DNA from: Deinococcus sp. QL22 | GTDB taxonomy: Bacteria; Deinococcota; Deinococci; Deinococcales; Deinococcaceae | NCBI RefSeq assembly: GCF_023370075.1 | Contig: NZ_CP097153.1 | Span: forward strand, 186,001-250,000 | Reading direction: 5' to 3' | Length of the DNA stretch: 64,000 nt | In this document: in pieces, positions 48,435 through 58,483 of the stretch | Position numbering within the stretch: position 1 is the stretch's first letter | Layout: each line of letters begins with the position of its first letter | The notes under the pieces: model-generated | What the model was told of the DNA's origin: nothing | What the model saw: only the letters and a program-made list of their open reading frames with translations | Database searches by the model: none | Position numbers and translations under genes: made by a program

Positions 48435-49438
48435 ATTGAACTGGCCTGCTGTGTTCTGAGGGACTGCCAAGTTAAAGCGTCTTGAATACCTTGCCTAAGA
48501 GTCAGCTTTGGCGTCCAATTGAGTAGGGTTTGCGCCCGACTTGTATCCGCAAATGCCCCAGCTGTGTCACCTGCCCGCCGCCCACCAATGCGCACGTTAA
48601 TAGGCAGTCCAGTAACATCTAAAAAGGCGTCTACACATTCACGAACGGTCACACCCACGCCAGAACCGACGTTAATAATAATGAGGTCACCAGCTGATTG
48701 CGTGGGCCTCACGACATAACTCAGCGCCGCCAAATGGGCCTGCGCCAAATCCCATACATGAATGTAGTCGCGGACAGGGGTACCATCACGCGTAGGGTAA
48801 TCATCGCCGTTGATTACGAATTCGCCACCCGCTTTGGCAGCGAGAGCTGTCAGCTTGCCCAAAATATGGGATGGATCAGTTTTGTAAGGCCCGGAGCGCA
48901 TCATTGGATCAGCACCAATGGGATTGAAATAGCGCAAGGCAACAGCTGAAGCACCTGCCTCAATACACATATCGCATAGCACTGACTCGAACATCAGCTT
49001 GGAGCGAGCATAGGGGCTGAGTGGGTGTACCGGAGCCTCTTCTGCCAGTCCACTATAGCCTGTACCGCCTTCGTACACCGCTGCAGTGGAACTGAAGATA
49101 ATCTGCTTTACGCCACGCTCTAACACCCAACGGGTCAATGTGGCCGCCTTGAATAGGTTTTCTGTGTAATAGAGAGAGCGGAGACGCATAGATTCTTCAA
49201 CATCTATGAGTGCTGCAAAATGCATCAACACAGTGATATCGGGGTGATCGGAAAAGAGTCGCTCCAGTAATTCAGGATCTGCCATATCACCTACATACAA
49301 CGGATGCAGCGAGACAAATTCAGGTTGCCCCTGAATCAACGAATCTATGATAACTGGACTGTAGCCTGCATCAGCAAGTGCCGAGACGACAGTACTGCCA
49401 ATGTAACCTGCCCCACCCGTAATTAGAATCTTCATCAT
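48431..49438 (-). CDS. galE: UDP-glucose 4-epimerase
   Basis: A 335-residue extended SDR that interconverts UDP-glucose and UDP-galactose (or the N-acetyl forms). NAD+ loop KILITGGAGYIGSTVV, VLMHFAALIDVEESM, catalytic SSTAAVYEG and Tyr-x-x-x-Lys in SPYARSKLMFE are all present, with RYFNPIGADP and TRDGTPVRDYIHVWDLA as in GalE. It supplies galactose-type donors for the repeat unit. It overlaps the next gene by 4 bases and is 12 bases after the upstream one. Confidence 0.93.
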   Translation of the reverse strand: MMKILITGGAGYIGSTVVSALADAGYSPVIIDSLIQGQPEFVSLHPLYVGDMADPELLERLFSDHPDITVLMHFAALIDVEESMRLRSLYYTENLFKAATLTRWVLERGVKQIIFSSTAAVYEGGTGYSGLAEEAPVHPLSPYARSKLMFESVLCDMCIEAGASAVALRYFNPIGADPMMRSGPYKTDPSHILGKLTALAAKAGGEFVINGDDYPTRDGTPVRDYIHVWDLAQAHLAALSYVVRPTQSAGDLIIINVGSGVGVTVRECVDAFLDVTGLPINVRIGGRRAGDTAGAFADTSRAQTLLNWTPKLTLRQGIQDALTWQSLRTQQASSI

Positions 49439-49450
49439 ATCTCCAATCCA

Positions 49451-50536
49451 CTAATCAATATCAGTGTCATGAGTGAATCTTTTGTAAACACGCATATATG
49501 CGGCCGCTGTAGCACGGATATCAAATGCTTGAGCGCGCACATAACAGTTATCGGCAACCGTTTTTCTAAAAGAGTCGTTACCCATAGAATTTATCGCGTC
49601 TGCCAGTGCCAACTCATCCCTAGGTGTAAAAAGTGTTCCTGCTCCTCCCACAACTTCACGTAGACCAGAAACGTCAGAAGCTATCGTGGGTAATCCGACA
49701 GCCATAGCCTCTAAAGCAGCTAAGCCAAACCCCTCCCAGTGCGAAGACTGAACATACACGTCGGCGGCTGCGAGTAGGGCGGGAACATCCGAGCGATTTC
49801 CTAAAAAAACCACACGCGAAGTAAGCCCTAATCTACTTACAAGGGTCTCCAAAATCGCGCGACGTGTCCCTTCTCCCACTAAGAGAAGCTTCACCTGAGG
49901 GCAGAATACAATGGCACGAATAAGTGTGTCATGGTCTTTTTGAGGCTCTAAACGCGCCACAGAGATTACAGTAAGAAAACCACTACGATCATTACTTATC
50001 TTAGAGTACTTATTAATATAGTCATCAATTCTTATCCCGTTTAGTATAACTTCTAATTTGTTTGATGTTAATGGAAGCCAATTTTTTAGACTCTCCGCAG
50101 TCCCATCACTAATACAAATTATTTTTTTGTAAGGCAAATATATTAAATAGTCTGAAATTCTATAGATGAACGTATTACGACGTCTATTTGAAGTGTTATG
50201 CTCAGTTGTTATGTATAGAGCCCTAGTTGACTTGAAAATATATGCAAAAAAACAAGACACTTGGGATGGAGTAAGGTGTGAATGAACAACATCGAAATTC
50301 TTGTTTCTTAAGTATTTTACTAAAAATGCTATCGCACTTATGCTGTAAAACTCTGAAATGTTCGAACAATTTAGGGTAGCCAGTTTAGAAACCCTTTCCT
50401 CCAAATTATTATTAAGTCTCTTTGATATCAGTACTGTTACTTCTGCACCAAGATCAATCTGCTCTTCAATTATATCTACTAGCATTTTTTCTGCGCCGCC
50501 GGTTTTCAGTTCCGGAATAATATGCAAAATTCTCAT
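49451..50536 (-). CDS. glycosyltransferase, GT4 family
   Basis: A 361-residue GT-B enzyme: N-terminal MRILHIIPELKTGGAEKML (acceptor-side glycine loop), VVHSHLTPSQVSCFF, and in the donor domain VISVARLEPQKDHDTLIRA, LLVGEGTRR and the E-x7-E in WEGFGLAALEAMAVGLPTIA. It adds a sugar to the lipid-linked repeat. The first two-thirds is markedly AT-rich with Ile/Asn/Lys-heavy codons (NKNFDVV, NKLEVILNG, YINKYSKISND), unlike galE next to it. The composition switches to GC-rich within the last third, suggesting a recombination boundary inside the gene. Confidence 0.9.
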   Translation of the reverse strand: MRILHIIPELKTGGAEKMLVDIIEEQIDLGAEVTVLISKRLNNNLEERVSKLATLNCSNISEFYSISAIAFLVKYLRNKNFDVVHSHLTPSQVSCFFAYIFKSTRALYITTEHNTSNRRRNTFIYRISDYLIYLPYKKIICISDGTAESLKNWLPLTSNKLEVILNGIRIDDYINKYSKISNDRSGFLTVISVARLEPQKDHDTLIRAIVFCPQVKLLLVGEGTRRAILETLVSRLGLTSRVVFLGNRSDVPALLAAADVYVQSSHWEGFGLAALEAMAVGLPTIASDVSGLREVVGGAGTLFTPRDELALADAINSMGNDSFRKTVADNCYVRAQAFDIRATAAAYMRVYKRFTHDTDID

Positions 50537-51447
50537 CTTTCCGCCCTTCTATACGCGGTAAAAAGAATAGTGAACAATTTCAACGGAACAATAGACAAAA
50601 TCCGCAAAATGCTAAATACTGGTGGGGATGCTGTACGTCTTAAATCTACCATTGATCGGTGCATTGAGTCTTCGTCACCAGATAGTTTTGCATAGACAAA
50701 TACAGCCAATAAGCGAGAATGGAACATCTTCGGATTTTGTATCTCCATCTTGCTGCCAAAAATGCTCAGTGTTTGAATTGCCAATGCCAGATGCTGTTTC
50801 GAATGTCTTATCTGACTTATTACTGACGTAAGTCGAAGTGTGGCATCATCATTTACTAATCCTATCGTATCATACCAAGTTGGAATTCCATAATCATCTG
50901 CAATGTGCCACCAAAGTAGGTTTTCACCCCCAATTCTATTATCAGGATAAGAGAGTTCAAGGTCTTTAAACTGCTTAACGTTTATTAGGGGCTGAAAATC
51001 GCCTGTTATTGCTCCAGACCAATAATCTTCTAATTTCACCAATTTAAAGCGTTCAAAATTAGTCAGACGACCATTTGAGTGTGCGAATTGTACTACGGGG
51101 AAGCGATCTAAATTAGTAATATCAGAAAGACGCCTATATACAACCGAAGTACAGTCGACGACTAATTCATCATCATCATCCAAAATAAGAACGAAATTAC
51201 CCGATGCTGCCATTATTCCTAAATTACGTGCAGGCCCAGGTCCACCGTTCTCGCTCTGCTTTAAGAGTTTTACTTCAGGATAATACTTTCTTATATTCGA
51301 GGTCTCATCTGTGGAACAATCATCTACTACTATAACCTCGTAGACGGGTATAACTTGTCGTCTAACTGAGTTTAAGGCCCGTTTGAGTAAATCGAAACGG
51401 TTGTAAGTTGCTATTACCACAGTGATTTGCAGATCATACGTCCTCAT
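50533..51447 (-). CDS. glycosyltransferase, GT2 family
   Basis: A 304-residue GT-A enzyme. The start at 51447 is favoured by GGAGG 6 bases upstream. The N-terminus ITVVIATYNRFDLLKRALNS is the nucleotide-binding strand; IVVDDCSTDET and FVLILDDDDELVV carry the conserved Asp and the metal-binding DxD. It transfers one sugar of the repeat unit. It overlaps wzy upstream by 14 bases and the GT4 gene downstream by 4. AT-rich, like its neighbours. Confidence 0.88.
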   Translation of the reverse strand: MRTYDLQITVVIATYNRFDLLKRALNSVRRQVIPVYEVIVVDDCSTDETSNIRKYYPEVKLLKQSENGGPGPARNLGIMAASGNFVLILDDDDELVVDCTSVVYRRLSDITNLDRFPVVQFAHSNGRLTNFERFKLVKLEDYWSGAITGDFQPLINVKQFKDLELSYPDNRIGGENLLWWHIADDYGIPTWYDTIGLVNDDATLRLTSVISQIRHSKQHLALAIQTLSIFGSKMEIQNPKMFHSRLLAVFVYAKLSGDEDSMHRSMVDLRRTASPPVFSILRILSIVPLKLFTILFTAYRRAER

Positions 51448-52672
51448 GAGCATCCTCCGAACCACCTAAAACTCTAGTACAAGCTATAGCTAATAGATAT
51501 GCTGACCAGTCTGACCACTCAGTACTAAACGGGTGAAACAAGTTCGTTATAGGCATAATGATAAGCAGAAACGATAAATTGTACGCCTGGGCGCCATGAA
51601 ACACACTCTTCGTCTGCATAGCGGCACGTATATAAAGACGCGATTGAAAAACTCCATAAGTCATTAATAACAACAGCGCTAGCACAGCTAAAATGCCTGC
51701 GTCACTCCAAATTTGAAGATAAGCATTATGAATTGTGATTGATTCACCATTAACTATAGTCGAGGTGTTGCCCATACCAATACCTACTATCGGATGTTGT
51801 GTTATTTCTTCCTGCACTCGCGTAAGCATGTCGTAACGAATATTATCAGCCTTCGCTAAACCACCCTCCCCGCTCAACACTTCTAGAATTGTCTTATAAA
51901 TTCTTGACTCTTGAATGGGTTTATAATTGACAGCAAAGATTGAACTGATTGAAATCGTCATAAACACCACAAGAAGCCTTAGTGTTGCAAAGGTTCCACC
52001 TTTTGAAAGATATTCAATAATCATTATAAATATGATATATACCAAAGCAACACCTAATAAAATAAACGCAGTTCGGGATCCATCCATATACATAACAAAC
52101 AGACATAATACAGTCGTTAGAGAATAGCCAATCTTATTTTTTGATTTAATCATTCCATAAATACCAAAAACAATCATGAATAATCCAACTTTGTACAGCG
52201 AACCTGGATAGTTGAATAATGTTCCCCATCTTCCATCTCCAGTGAGAATACGTGCTGCCCACGAGAGACCAAGTATTCCAAACAAAAGAAATAGCGAATT
52301 TAGCACTAGGCTAGCAGTCAAAATACTTTTAAAATTTACTATGGACAGAAAATTCGATATAATATAAATTGAGATGAAGATTATGGCAACTTTGTATGTT
52401 TGAATAACATTTTCGATCGAAGGAACAATTAAAAAATTTATTGCCATTGCAAGAGGTATAAGCATTAGAACAAATAGATCTCGCCTATCAATTTTAAAGG
52501 CTGTGTTTCTTATGCATATCAATAATAACAAACCCACAAAGGCTATTACCCAGTGAATGTATGGCCACACTGTCACTTTTAAATCTGCCTGAAAGAATAG
52601 GAAAATGCAAAGGAAAACCACTGCATTTGAATGGCTGCTTTTGTTTTTGGGAAGCCTCAAAAAATATTTCAT
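51434..52672 (-). CDS. wzy: O-antigen / polysaccharide polymerase
   Basis: A 412-residue membrane protein with about 11-12 helices and a large extracytoplasmic loop (MLTRVQEEITQHPIVGIGMG) followed by IHNAYLQIWSDAGILAVLAL, the Wzy_C/O-antigen-ligase signature with a conserved His. It joins lipid-linked repeat units on the outer face of the membrane. Identity as polymerase rather than ligase comes from context (next to wzx). It overlaps wzx by 4 bases (ATGA). Strongly AT-rich. Confidence 0.82.
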   Translation of the reverse strand: MKYFLRLPKNKSSHSNAVVFLCIFLFFQADLKVTVWPYIHWVIAFVGLLLLICIRNTAFKIDRRDLFVLMLIPLAMAINFLIVPSIENVIQTYKVAIIFISIYIISNFLSIVNFKSILTASLVLNSLFLLFGILGLSWAARILTGDGRWGTLFNYPGSLYKVGLFMIVFGIYGMIKSKNKIGYSLTTVLCLFVMYMDGSRTAFILLGVALVYIIFIMIIEYLSKGGTFATLRLLVVFMTISISSIFAVNYKPIQESRIYKTILEVLSGEGGLAKADNIRYDMLTRVQEEITQHPIVGIGMGNTSTIVNGESITIHNAYLQIWSDAGILAVLALLLLMTYGVFQSRLYIRAAMQTKSVFHGAQAYNLSFLLIIMPITNLFHPFSTEWSDWSAYLLAIACTRVLGGSEDAHEDV

Positions 52673-54081
52673 ACTAAGTTCCGACGAAATAGTTTAATCG
52701 CTACACAAAACGCCGCAAAACCTAAGACCGCATATAGTGATAGTGCCATATAGGATTCACTAGGTAAACTTATCAAGCTGTATATTGTAACAAGGAGTAA
52801 AGAGGCTTTGAGAAGATATATCTGCCAGTGACCTCTCTGAGCAAATTCATCCAATATGAAGGCGTAGAAGGACTGACTAATAACCCATGCCCACCCAATA
52901 CTAAGAACTCCAATGTGGTCTTTAAAAGCAAAATATACTCCCAACAACAACACAAGAGATAGGACGCACACGATATTTAACCTGACAAAGTCAGTACGAG
53001 ACTGTAGAACTTCATATGCTAGATTAGCATGAGCATTTAAAGATACACCCAAAACCAGAAGCTTAATCATGCTAATAATTTGATAATCGGAAATCCCTAT
53101 TGAAGGCAGGATTTGATTGCCATATACAATTACAACAATAGCTATAGATAAATAAAGCATCCAACTTAGCAACATTTGCATGGGTAGTAAACGCTTAATT
53201 TGCTGACGACCCTCATTTGAATTATTTAATTTTACCAATCTCGGAAAAACTACTAAGCCAAGACCATTTGAAAAAAACCATATGCGATTTGCTATGTCAA
53301 ACGCGCTGCGATAAACGCCCAGTCCTACCAAACCAAATGTACTTCCAACACTGAATGAACTTGACAAAATAACCATTGTCTGAAGTAGTTGAGGAATAGA
53401 ATAATTGAATGATTGCACCGCAAATACCCTCAAAGGTACATATGAAAAAACAGGCTTCCAATTGTAGTGTTCTATTTTCCCTAAAATTAACCTTGCGATC
53501 ACTATATCAATAATTTTCCTCATGCTTACAGCAATTATAAGAAGAAGTGGATCTTTAAATATAAAGAGCGCCAAGAACATTACTGAATATTTTAACAATC
53601 CAGAAATATTGTTATAGGTAGCAAGTAGGCTAAATTTTTCTCTGGCAACAGCTGTAGAAATATAAATATTACATGGAATCGACAAGATATATTCAAATAT
53701 AGCAATATAAGTTATGACACCAAGCACATCTACATATTCTATAGTGCCAAAAACAAGTTTTGGAACTACAAGCGCAATAATAGGAGATATAAGAACAATA
53801 AAAGCGACTATAATTGAATATAAAGCTATGACTAGGCTTACAACATTTTGCCCGACATCAACGCTTTCACATGTCGCCAAATTTCTAGAAAGATTCCTGC
53901 CAATACCAAGATCAATTAACGCAATTGCCGAAAGAATCGTTGTATAAAGAGCAAAAACACCAAATCCCTCCAAACCCAACTTCCGAAGTGCAATAGGAAC
54001 AAAGATTACCCCAAGCACTCCAAGAAATATATTGGATCCATATGTGATCATTAAATTGACACCAAAGTTCTTAGAATTCAT
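52669..54081 (-). CDS. wzx: polysaccharide repeat-unit flippase
   Basis: A 470-residue protein with 12-14 transmembrane helices of the MOP/PST family: N-terminal SNIFLGVLGVIFVPIALRKL, GLEGFGVFALYTTILSAIAL and DLGIGRNLSRNLA are typical of Wzx. It moves undecaprenyl-linked repeat units across the inner membrane. It is the most AT-rich gene of the cluster. 61 bases separate it from the BY-kinase gene upstream. Confidence 0.9.
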   Translation of the reverse strand: MNSKNFGVNLMITYGSNIFLGVLGVIFVPIALRKLGLEGFGVFALYTTILSAIALIDLGIGRNLSRNLATCESVDVGQNVVSLVIALYSIIVAFIVLISPIIALVVPKLVFGTIEYVDVLGVITYIAIFEYILSIPCNIYISTAVAREKFSLLATYNNISGLLKYSVMFLALFIFKDPLLLIIAVSMRKIIDIVIARLILGKIEHYNWKPVFSYVPLRVFAVQSFNYSIPQLLQTMVILSSSFSVGSTFGLVGLGVYRSAFDIANRIWFFSNGLGLVVFPRLVKLNNSNEGRQQIKRLLPMQMLLSWMLYLSIAIVVIVYGNQILPSIGISDYQIISMIKLLVLGVSLNAHANLAYEVLQSRTDFVRLNIVCVLSLVLLLGVYFAFKDHIGVLSIGWAWVISQSFYAFILDEFAQRGHWQIYLLKASLLLVTIYSLISLPSESYMALSLYAVLGFAAFCVAIKLFRRNLV

Positions 54082-54142
54082 CTTTTATCCCTAACTCAAA
54101 CGAAGCGTTATTAAGCACACCAACTTAAACTATACAGCGTGA

Positions 54143-55756
54143 TTACTTGCGAGCTGAATAAGCATACGAATATCCATAGCTCTTATCTTCCCGCGCATCT
54201 GATTTATTGATAACGCAACCCATAATCTTCAGGCCGCCGCGTTCCGCACGGCGTAACGCTGCCCGAACCGACTGCGCTGGGGTTCGACCATACTCACAGA
54301 TCATCAGCACAGCGTCGGCATGCTCGCCCAAGACTAAGCTGTCAGCCAAGGCCAGCAGCGGCGCACTATCGATCAGGATCAAATCGTAGCTTTGACGCCA
54401 GTGAGCCAGCGCCTTGCCCAAATCCGCTTGATTAAGCAAGGAAAGACTGTCATGCATGCTTGGCCCAGCAGGCAGCATGTCTACATTCTCTTCAACCTGC
54501 AAGACCTGTACGTTCTCAGGATTCTGGAAGGCTTCGCGGGTGCTGCGTGCCCCGCCTGTACCCACCAGTTGATGCCATTGCCCAGCCTCATTGAATTTTT
54601 CCCAGACTACTTCTTGGGTGCCCCGGCGCAAATCAGCATCAATGATCAGCACCCGCTGTCCACTGGAGGCAAAACCGTCGGCAAGAGTGGCGGTGAGGCT
54701 GCTTTTGCCTTCGCCAGGAGCGGTGCTGGTAACCATCAAAATCGGGTGCTGCTTCCCTTGCAAGGCCGTCAAGACATTGACCCGCAAGAAGCCGATGGCC
54801 TCGTAGAGTCCGGCCTGACGAGCCGCACGCACGATGCCGTTGAGCAGGATGTCGCGTTGGCGCAGGCGCGGAACCACCGCTAGCGTCGGGAGATTGAGGC
54901 TAAGCAGATCGTCTTCGTTGCGAATGGTACGGTCAAGTACCGTGATCAGGGCAACGATGCCTGCAGACAACAGGAGACCCAGCAGACCAGCCAACACAGC
55001 GTTCCGGAGGGGTTTGGGCGATTGAGGTTCGCGGGGCGGCACAGCGTCCGACAAGCGGCTCAGCACGCCTACAGCAGACTCTTCCAGAATGATCACATTG
55101 GCCAAACTCGACTGCAAGTTGGCGCGGCGAGCAATCAACGTCTGACGCTCCAGGTTAGAGAGGGTATTTTGCTCTATCAGTTGCTCATCCACCTGCCCCA
55201 ATTGGGCGCGGAAGCCCGCTGCTGCACGGCGAATGTTTTCCTTGGCTCGGTCACCGTCCCAATTGCGGAGGGCCTGACTGGCAAGATTGGCGAGGCTGGT
55301 GGCCGCCTCGGGAGTCCGTGCTTTGGCGTTCAGTGTATAAATCCCGTTGCCACCGCTGAACTGATCAATTCTGGAGACCAAGGTGACGGTCTTGAGTCGC
55401 TGCTCGCTGAGTTCCAAATTCAGGTTTTGGGTGATCCGCGATTTTTCCTCGGCAGACACGCCCTCTTGGGTGCTAAAGGCGGTGATCAGAGGCACAATGA
55501 CTTGGGTGCTCTGTAACGCCTGCTGCACTGCGCCCTCTGGCAGCGGCGGGGCTTTGACGGTTGCTCCACTAAAAACGGGGTCACTCGTGGCACTGTTGGC
55601 TGAAATAAGGGTAGCACTGGCGACATAGACCGGAGCCTGAGCGCGTGACCAAAAGTAAACGCCCAACGCCAGCAACAAGGCCGTGCCTAAAATCCAAAAT
55701 AAACGCCGTTGAATCCCCCGCCACAATGCGCTGAGATCGATTTCTTGCTCGGTCAT
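54143..55756 (-). CDS. polysaccharide co-polymerase / tyrosine autokinase (Wzz-BY-kinase)
   Basis: A 537-residue protein. The ATG at 55756 follows AGGGGTGA; the longer frame upstream is unused. Order: cytoplasmic start, first membrane helix ([18 protein letters not shown]), a Wzz periplasmic coiled domain, second helix ([20 protein letters not shown]), then the BY-kinase domain with Walker A APGEGKSS, Walker A' [10 protein letters not shown], and Walker [13 protein letters not shown]. The C-terminus carries a tyrosine cluster, [12 protein letters not shown], the autophosphorylation site. It controls chain length and export. No phosphatase or Wza channel is in the window. It is the first gene of the leftward cluster. 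Confidence 0.92.
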   Translation of the reverse strand: MTEQEIDLSALWRGIQRRLFWILGTALLLALGVYFWSRAQAPVYVASATLISANSATSDPVFSGATVKAPPLPEGAVQQALQSTQVIVPLITAFSTQEGVSAEEKSRITQNLNLELSEQRLKTVTLVSRIDQFSGGNGIYTLNAKARTPEAATSLANLASQALRNWDGDRAKENIRRAAAGFRAQLGQVDEQLIEQNTLSNLERQTLIARRANLQSSLANVIILEESAVGVLSRLSDAVPPREPQSPKPLRNAVLAGLLGLLLSAGIVALITVLDRTIRNEDDLLSLNLPTLAVVPRLRQRDILLNGIVRAARQAGLYEAIGFLRVNVLTALQGKQHPILMVTSTAPGEGKSSLTATLADGFASSGQRVLIIDADLRRGTQEVVWEKFNEAGQWHQLVGTGGARSTREAFQNPENVQVLQVEENVDMLPAGPSMHDSLSLLNQADLGKALAHWRQSYDLILIDSAPLLALADSLVLGEHADAVLMICEYGRTPAQSVRAALRRAERGGLKIMGCVINKSDAREDKSYGYSYAYSARK

Positions 55757-56108
55757 AATGTCACCCCTAAAATCTTGGAGGCAGGCAGTTCCTCCCCGAA
55801 ATTGGGGGTAACGCTCCGAAGATAAAACTGAATCGTTTGACTTTGTCGTTTTGATCCCTGCACCGTCATCTGCGAGATGATACCCCATAAGGTGACCCCT
55901 TCAGAACCTCATATCGTCACGACTCTCAACGCCCGCGTTTTGGGAATGATTGACCGCTGAAATTCGCCAATTTATTACGGCTTCCATATGATTTTCAAAA
56001 TCGGTATTTTTCAACTCGCTCGGCTTGGATTAAAAGCCAACAGATACGGTTTTCGTTGATGTCCCTCTAGGAGAAAAACCTCAAAGCCGGGTCGTTCCCG
56101 GTCAGACA
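55757..56108. other. non-coding region upstream of the polysaccharide operon
   Basis: About 350 bp without a gene; it should hold the operon promoter. A short palindrome GATTTTCAAAATC lies at 55990-56002. No JUMPstart-like element was recognised. Confidence 0.4.
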
Positions 56109-56257
56109 GGCATAGCCCTCAGTACCCGACACTTTCCCGAGGGCCTTGAAAAAGTTCGGCTGACACGCGAGAACAGAACGCGTCCCCCGATATCCTCGCC
56201 AAGCTGATCCGCTGCTTCACCGCGCACTTCCCAGAGTTCCGCAAGAATCAGGTCGAG

Positions 56258-57244
56258 TTGCTCTCCCTCATGGTTCTCGCTCTCCTTGGGGGAAAGGACG
56301 TCCGGCATGCTGAACTCGCGGCGCGCTTCCCCGGAAGCGCGCACACCGCCTCCGTCATCCGGCGTGTGGAGCGCTTCTTTGACCGTCATCCCATCCAACC
56401 GGCCGACGTCGCCCGGGTCGTCCTGACCCTCCTTCCCGCCGCGCAGCCACGCGAATTCATCCTTGACCGGACAAACTGGAAGTACGGACAGACGGACGTG
56501 AACGTCTTGCTGCTGGCCGTCATCTGGCGGGGCGTTGCCATCCCCCTGCTCTACAGGGGGGGCAGCAACACGGAGATCCGGCACACCCTCATGGACGATG
56601 CCCTCTGCCTGCTGTCCGCAGCGGACATCCGGGTTTTGTATGCCGACCGCGAATTCGTCGGCTACGACTGGATTCAGGGACGAGCTCACCGTGGGATTCC
56701 CATTGGCGTGCGGTTGCGGCGCGACACACTCCTGGACGACTGGACAGCGCAGGACTGGCTGAGTCGCTTGCAGACCGGCCATGCCGGTCTGCTGGTCGAG
56801 GATACGGTGGTCTGCGGGCAACCGATGAACGTTGTCCTGACGTACACGCGAGACGGCGAGGCGCTGATCATTGCCAGTAACGTCGGAGCGGTGACGACGA
56901 TCCAGACGCGATATCAGCGGAGATTCTTGATTGAATGTCTCTTCAGGGCGCTGAAAAGCAAGGGCTTCCAACTGGAGGGAACACCTATGACGCTCCACGA
57001 TCACGTGGAGCGCCTGCTGTGCCTGTTGACGCTGACCTACACGTGGTGCGTGCTCGTCGGGATCACTCTGGAATGTCCGAAAAAGGCACATGGTCGCCGG
57101 GCATGGAGCGTGGTGAAGATGGGTTTGCGGGAACTGGTGCGGTCGTTCAGCCGGGAGTCAGCACGCCTGTGCGACTTGATTGACCTGTTGATGCCGTCCC
57201 ACACGAACTCCCCGGAAAATGTCTGTATGTCAAAAATAAGGTGA
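56258..57244 (+). CDS. IS4-family transposase, C-terminus altered by an insertion
   Basis: 328 residues from a TTG; the same frame is open back to about 56172 and encodes DILAKLIRCFTAHFPEFRKN, clearly part of the family, so the true start is upstream or lost. DDE residues fit Asp in FILDRTNWKYGQ, Asp in VLYADREFVGYDW, and Glu in FLIECLFRALKSKG (Y-R-E-K type signature). The last few residues and the stop codon (57244) come from the IS110-type element that begins at 57225; removing it would give a slightly different C-terminus. Activity is uncertain. Confidence 0.75.
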   Translation: MLSLMVLALLGGKDVRHAELAARFPGSAHTASVIRRVERFFDRHPIQPADVARVVLTLLPAAQPREFILDRTNWKYGQTDVNVLLLAVIWRGVAIPLLYRGGSNTEIRHTLMDDALCLLSAADIRVLYADREFVGYDWIQGRAHRGIPIGVRLRRDTLLDDWTAQDWLSRLQTGHAGLLVEDTVVCGQPMNVVLTYTRDGEALIIASNVGAVTTIQTRYQRRFLIECLFRALKSKGFQLEGTPMTLHDHVERLLCLLTLTYTWCVLVGITLECPKKAHGRRAWSVVKMGLRELVRSFSRESARLCDLIDLLMPSHTNSPENVCMSKIR

Positions 57245-58399
57245 GGAGAGAGCGTCGCCCTGAAACTGTCTGCGCTCGTCGCTTGTACCCGAATTGCGCG
57301 TTCTCTTTCTCAACGGCACGACACCGCTGCTCTTCGCTTGATACCAGGCTGCCTGCGGGCCCAATCCAGAACAGACCTGCGCGGGTGGGGGTGAAACGCC
57401 GAACTCTGTTGGAGGACACCATGATCATTCTTGGACTTGATCCCCACCCCACGACCCATACGGCCGTCGCTCTCGACTCTCGGGGCGTCGTTTTGGACAG
57501 CCTGAGCGTCCAGAACGACACCGACGGCCTGAATCAGTTGTGTGCTTGGTCTGCTCGTTTCGAAGAGCATTGCTGGGCCATTGAAGGTGCAGGCAACCGG
57601 TATGTCGCTCCCTGTTGGCCCTGCTCTTTGCCAATGATCAGTCGGTGTATCACATCCATCCCAGCCTGACCAGCCAATACCGTGCGCGTCGCGGCAAGAA
57701 AAGAACGACCTAGTCGACGCCGAGAACGTCGCCCGGGTGCTGCTGGCCAACCCACAGCTCCCGCCCTACCAGCTCAGCACGCAGCGCACCCGCTTGCAGG
57801 AATTGTCCCGCACGCGGGACAAGCTCGCTCAGCAGCGTAAAGCCAACCAGATGAGCTCGAAGCGCTCCCAGACACGACGACGGACTCGCTGAGCACCGCC
57901 CTGCAGGCGGTACTGACCTCTCTCGAAGCAGCGTTGAAAGAGTTGGAACACGCCATGGCGACCCTGGTCGCTCAGGTGGCCCCCACCCTGTTGACGTTGC
58001 AGGGGATCGGCGTCGTGCTGGCCGGCACTGTGCTCGCCGAAGTCGGTGACATCAAGCGGTTTGAGGATGTCCATCATTTCGCCAGTTATTGCGGCGCTGC
58101 CCCAGTTGAACGGGGGAGTGGGAAGAACACGCGTTGGTGCGTGAGTGTCGGTGGCAACCGACAGCTCAACAGGGTGCTCCATCTGATGGCCTTGACCCGG
58201 CTGCGCTGTGATGAACGCACCAAAACATTCGTGACCAGGAAAGAACAAGAGGGAAAAACGAAACGAGCGGCACTTCGAGCACTCAAGACCCACCTAGCCC
58301 GCGAGCTGTACCGAACCTTGCAGGCGCGTCACATGGGCGGCCCCATCCCAGCCCATTCATAGGATCTTTTTGGGTCTTTTCTCCGCCAACTTGACATAC
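57225..58399 (+). mobile_element. IS110/IS1111-type element inside the IS4 element
   Basis: A 9-bp inverted repeat, GTATGTCAA (57225-57233) and TTGACATAC (58391-58399), bounds a decayed IS110-family transposase gene. Short subterminal repeats are known for the IS1111 group, so the exact ends may lie a few bases outside. Confidence 0.6.
57421..58362 (+). pseudogene. IS110-family transposase, multiply frameshifted
   Basis: Pieces in three frames add up to one DEDD-type transposase of about 315 residues. It opens MIILGLDPHPTTHTAVALDS and shifts near 57605 (after GAGNRYVAP). It continues as LLALLFANDQSVYHIHPSLT, shifts again near 57695 to NDLVDAENVARVLLANPQLP, and once more near 57865. The C-terminal Transposase_20 domain (LTLQGIGVVLAGTVLAEVGD, HHFASYCGAAPVERGSGKNT, NRQLNRVLHLMALTRLRCDE) then reads cleanly to the stop. 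Three frameshifts make it inactive. Confidence 0.85.
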
Positions 58400-58483
58400 C
58401 AGGTTCGGGTACTGAGGGCATAGCCGGTGGCTTGCACTCCTATTCAGACCAATCCCCCGTGGGCCCAAGCGGTAGTGTGCGGC

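Larger units (their letters stand above)
56109..58425 (+). mobile_element. IS4-type element interrupted by an IS110-type element
   Basis: The left end GGCATAGCCCTCAGTACCCGA (from 56109) and the right end, whose reverse complement reads GGCTATGCCCTCAGTACCCGA (58405-58425), are an 18/21 inverted repeat. The similarity resumes across the insertion: left CACTTTCCCGAGG pairs with TCCCCGGAAAATGTC at 57210-57223. So one IS4-family element of about 1.15 kb was split near its right end by the 1.17-kb element at 57225-58399. No target duplication was found. Confidence 0.7.
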
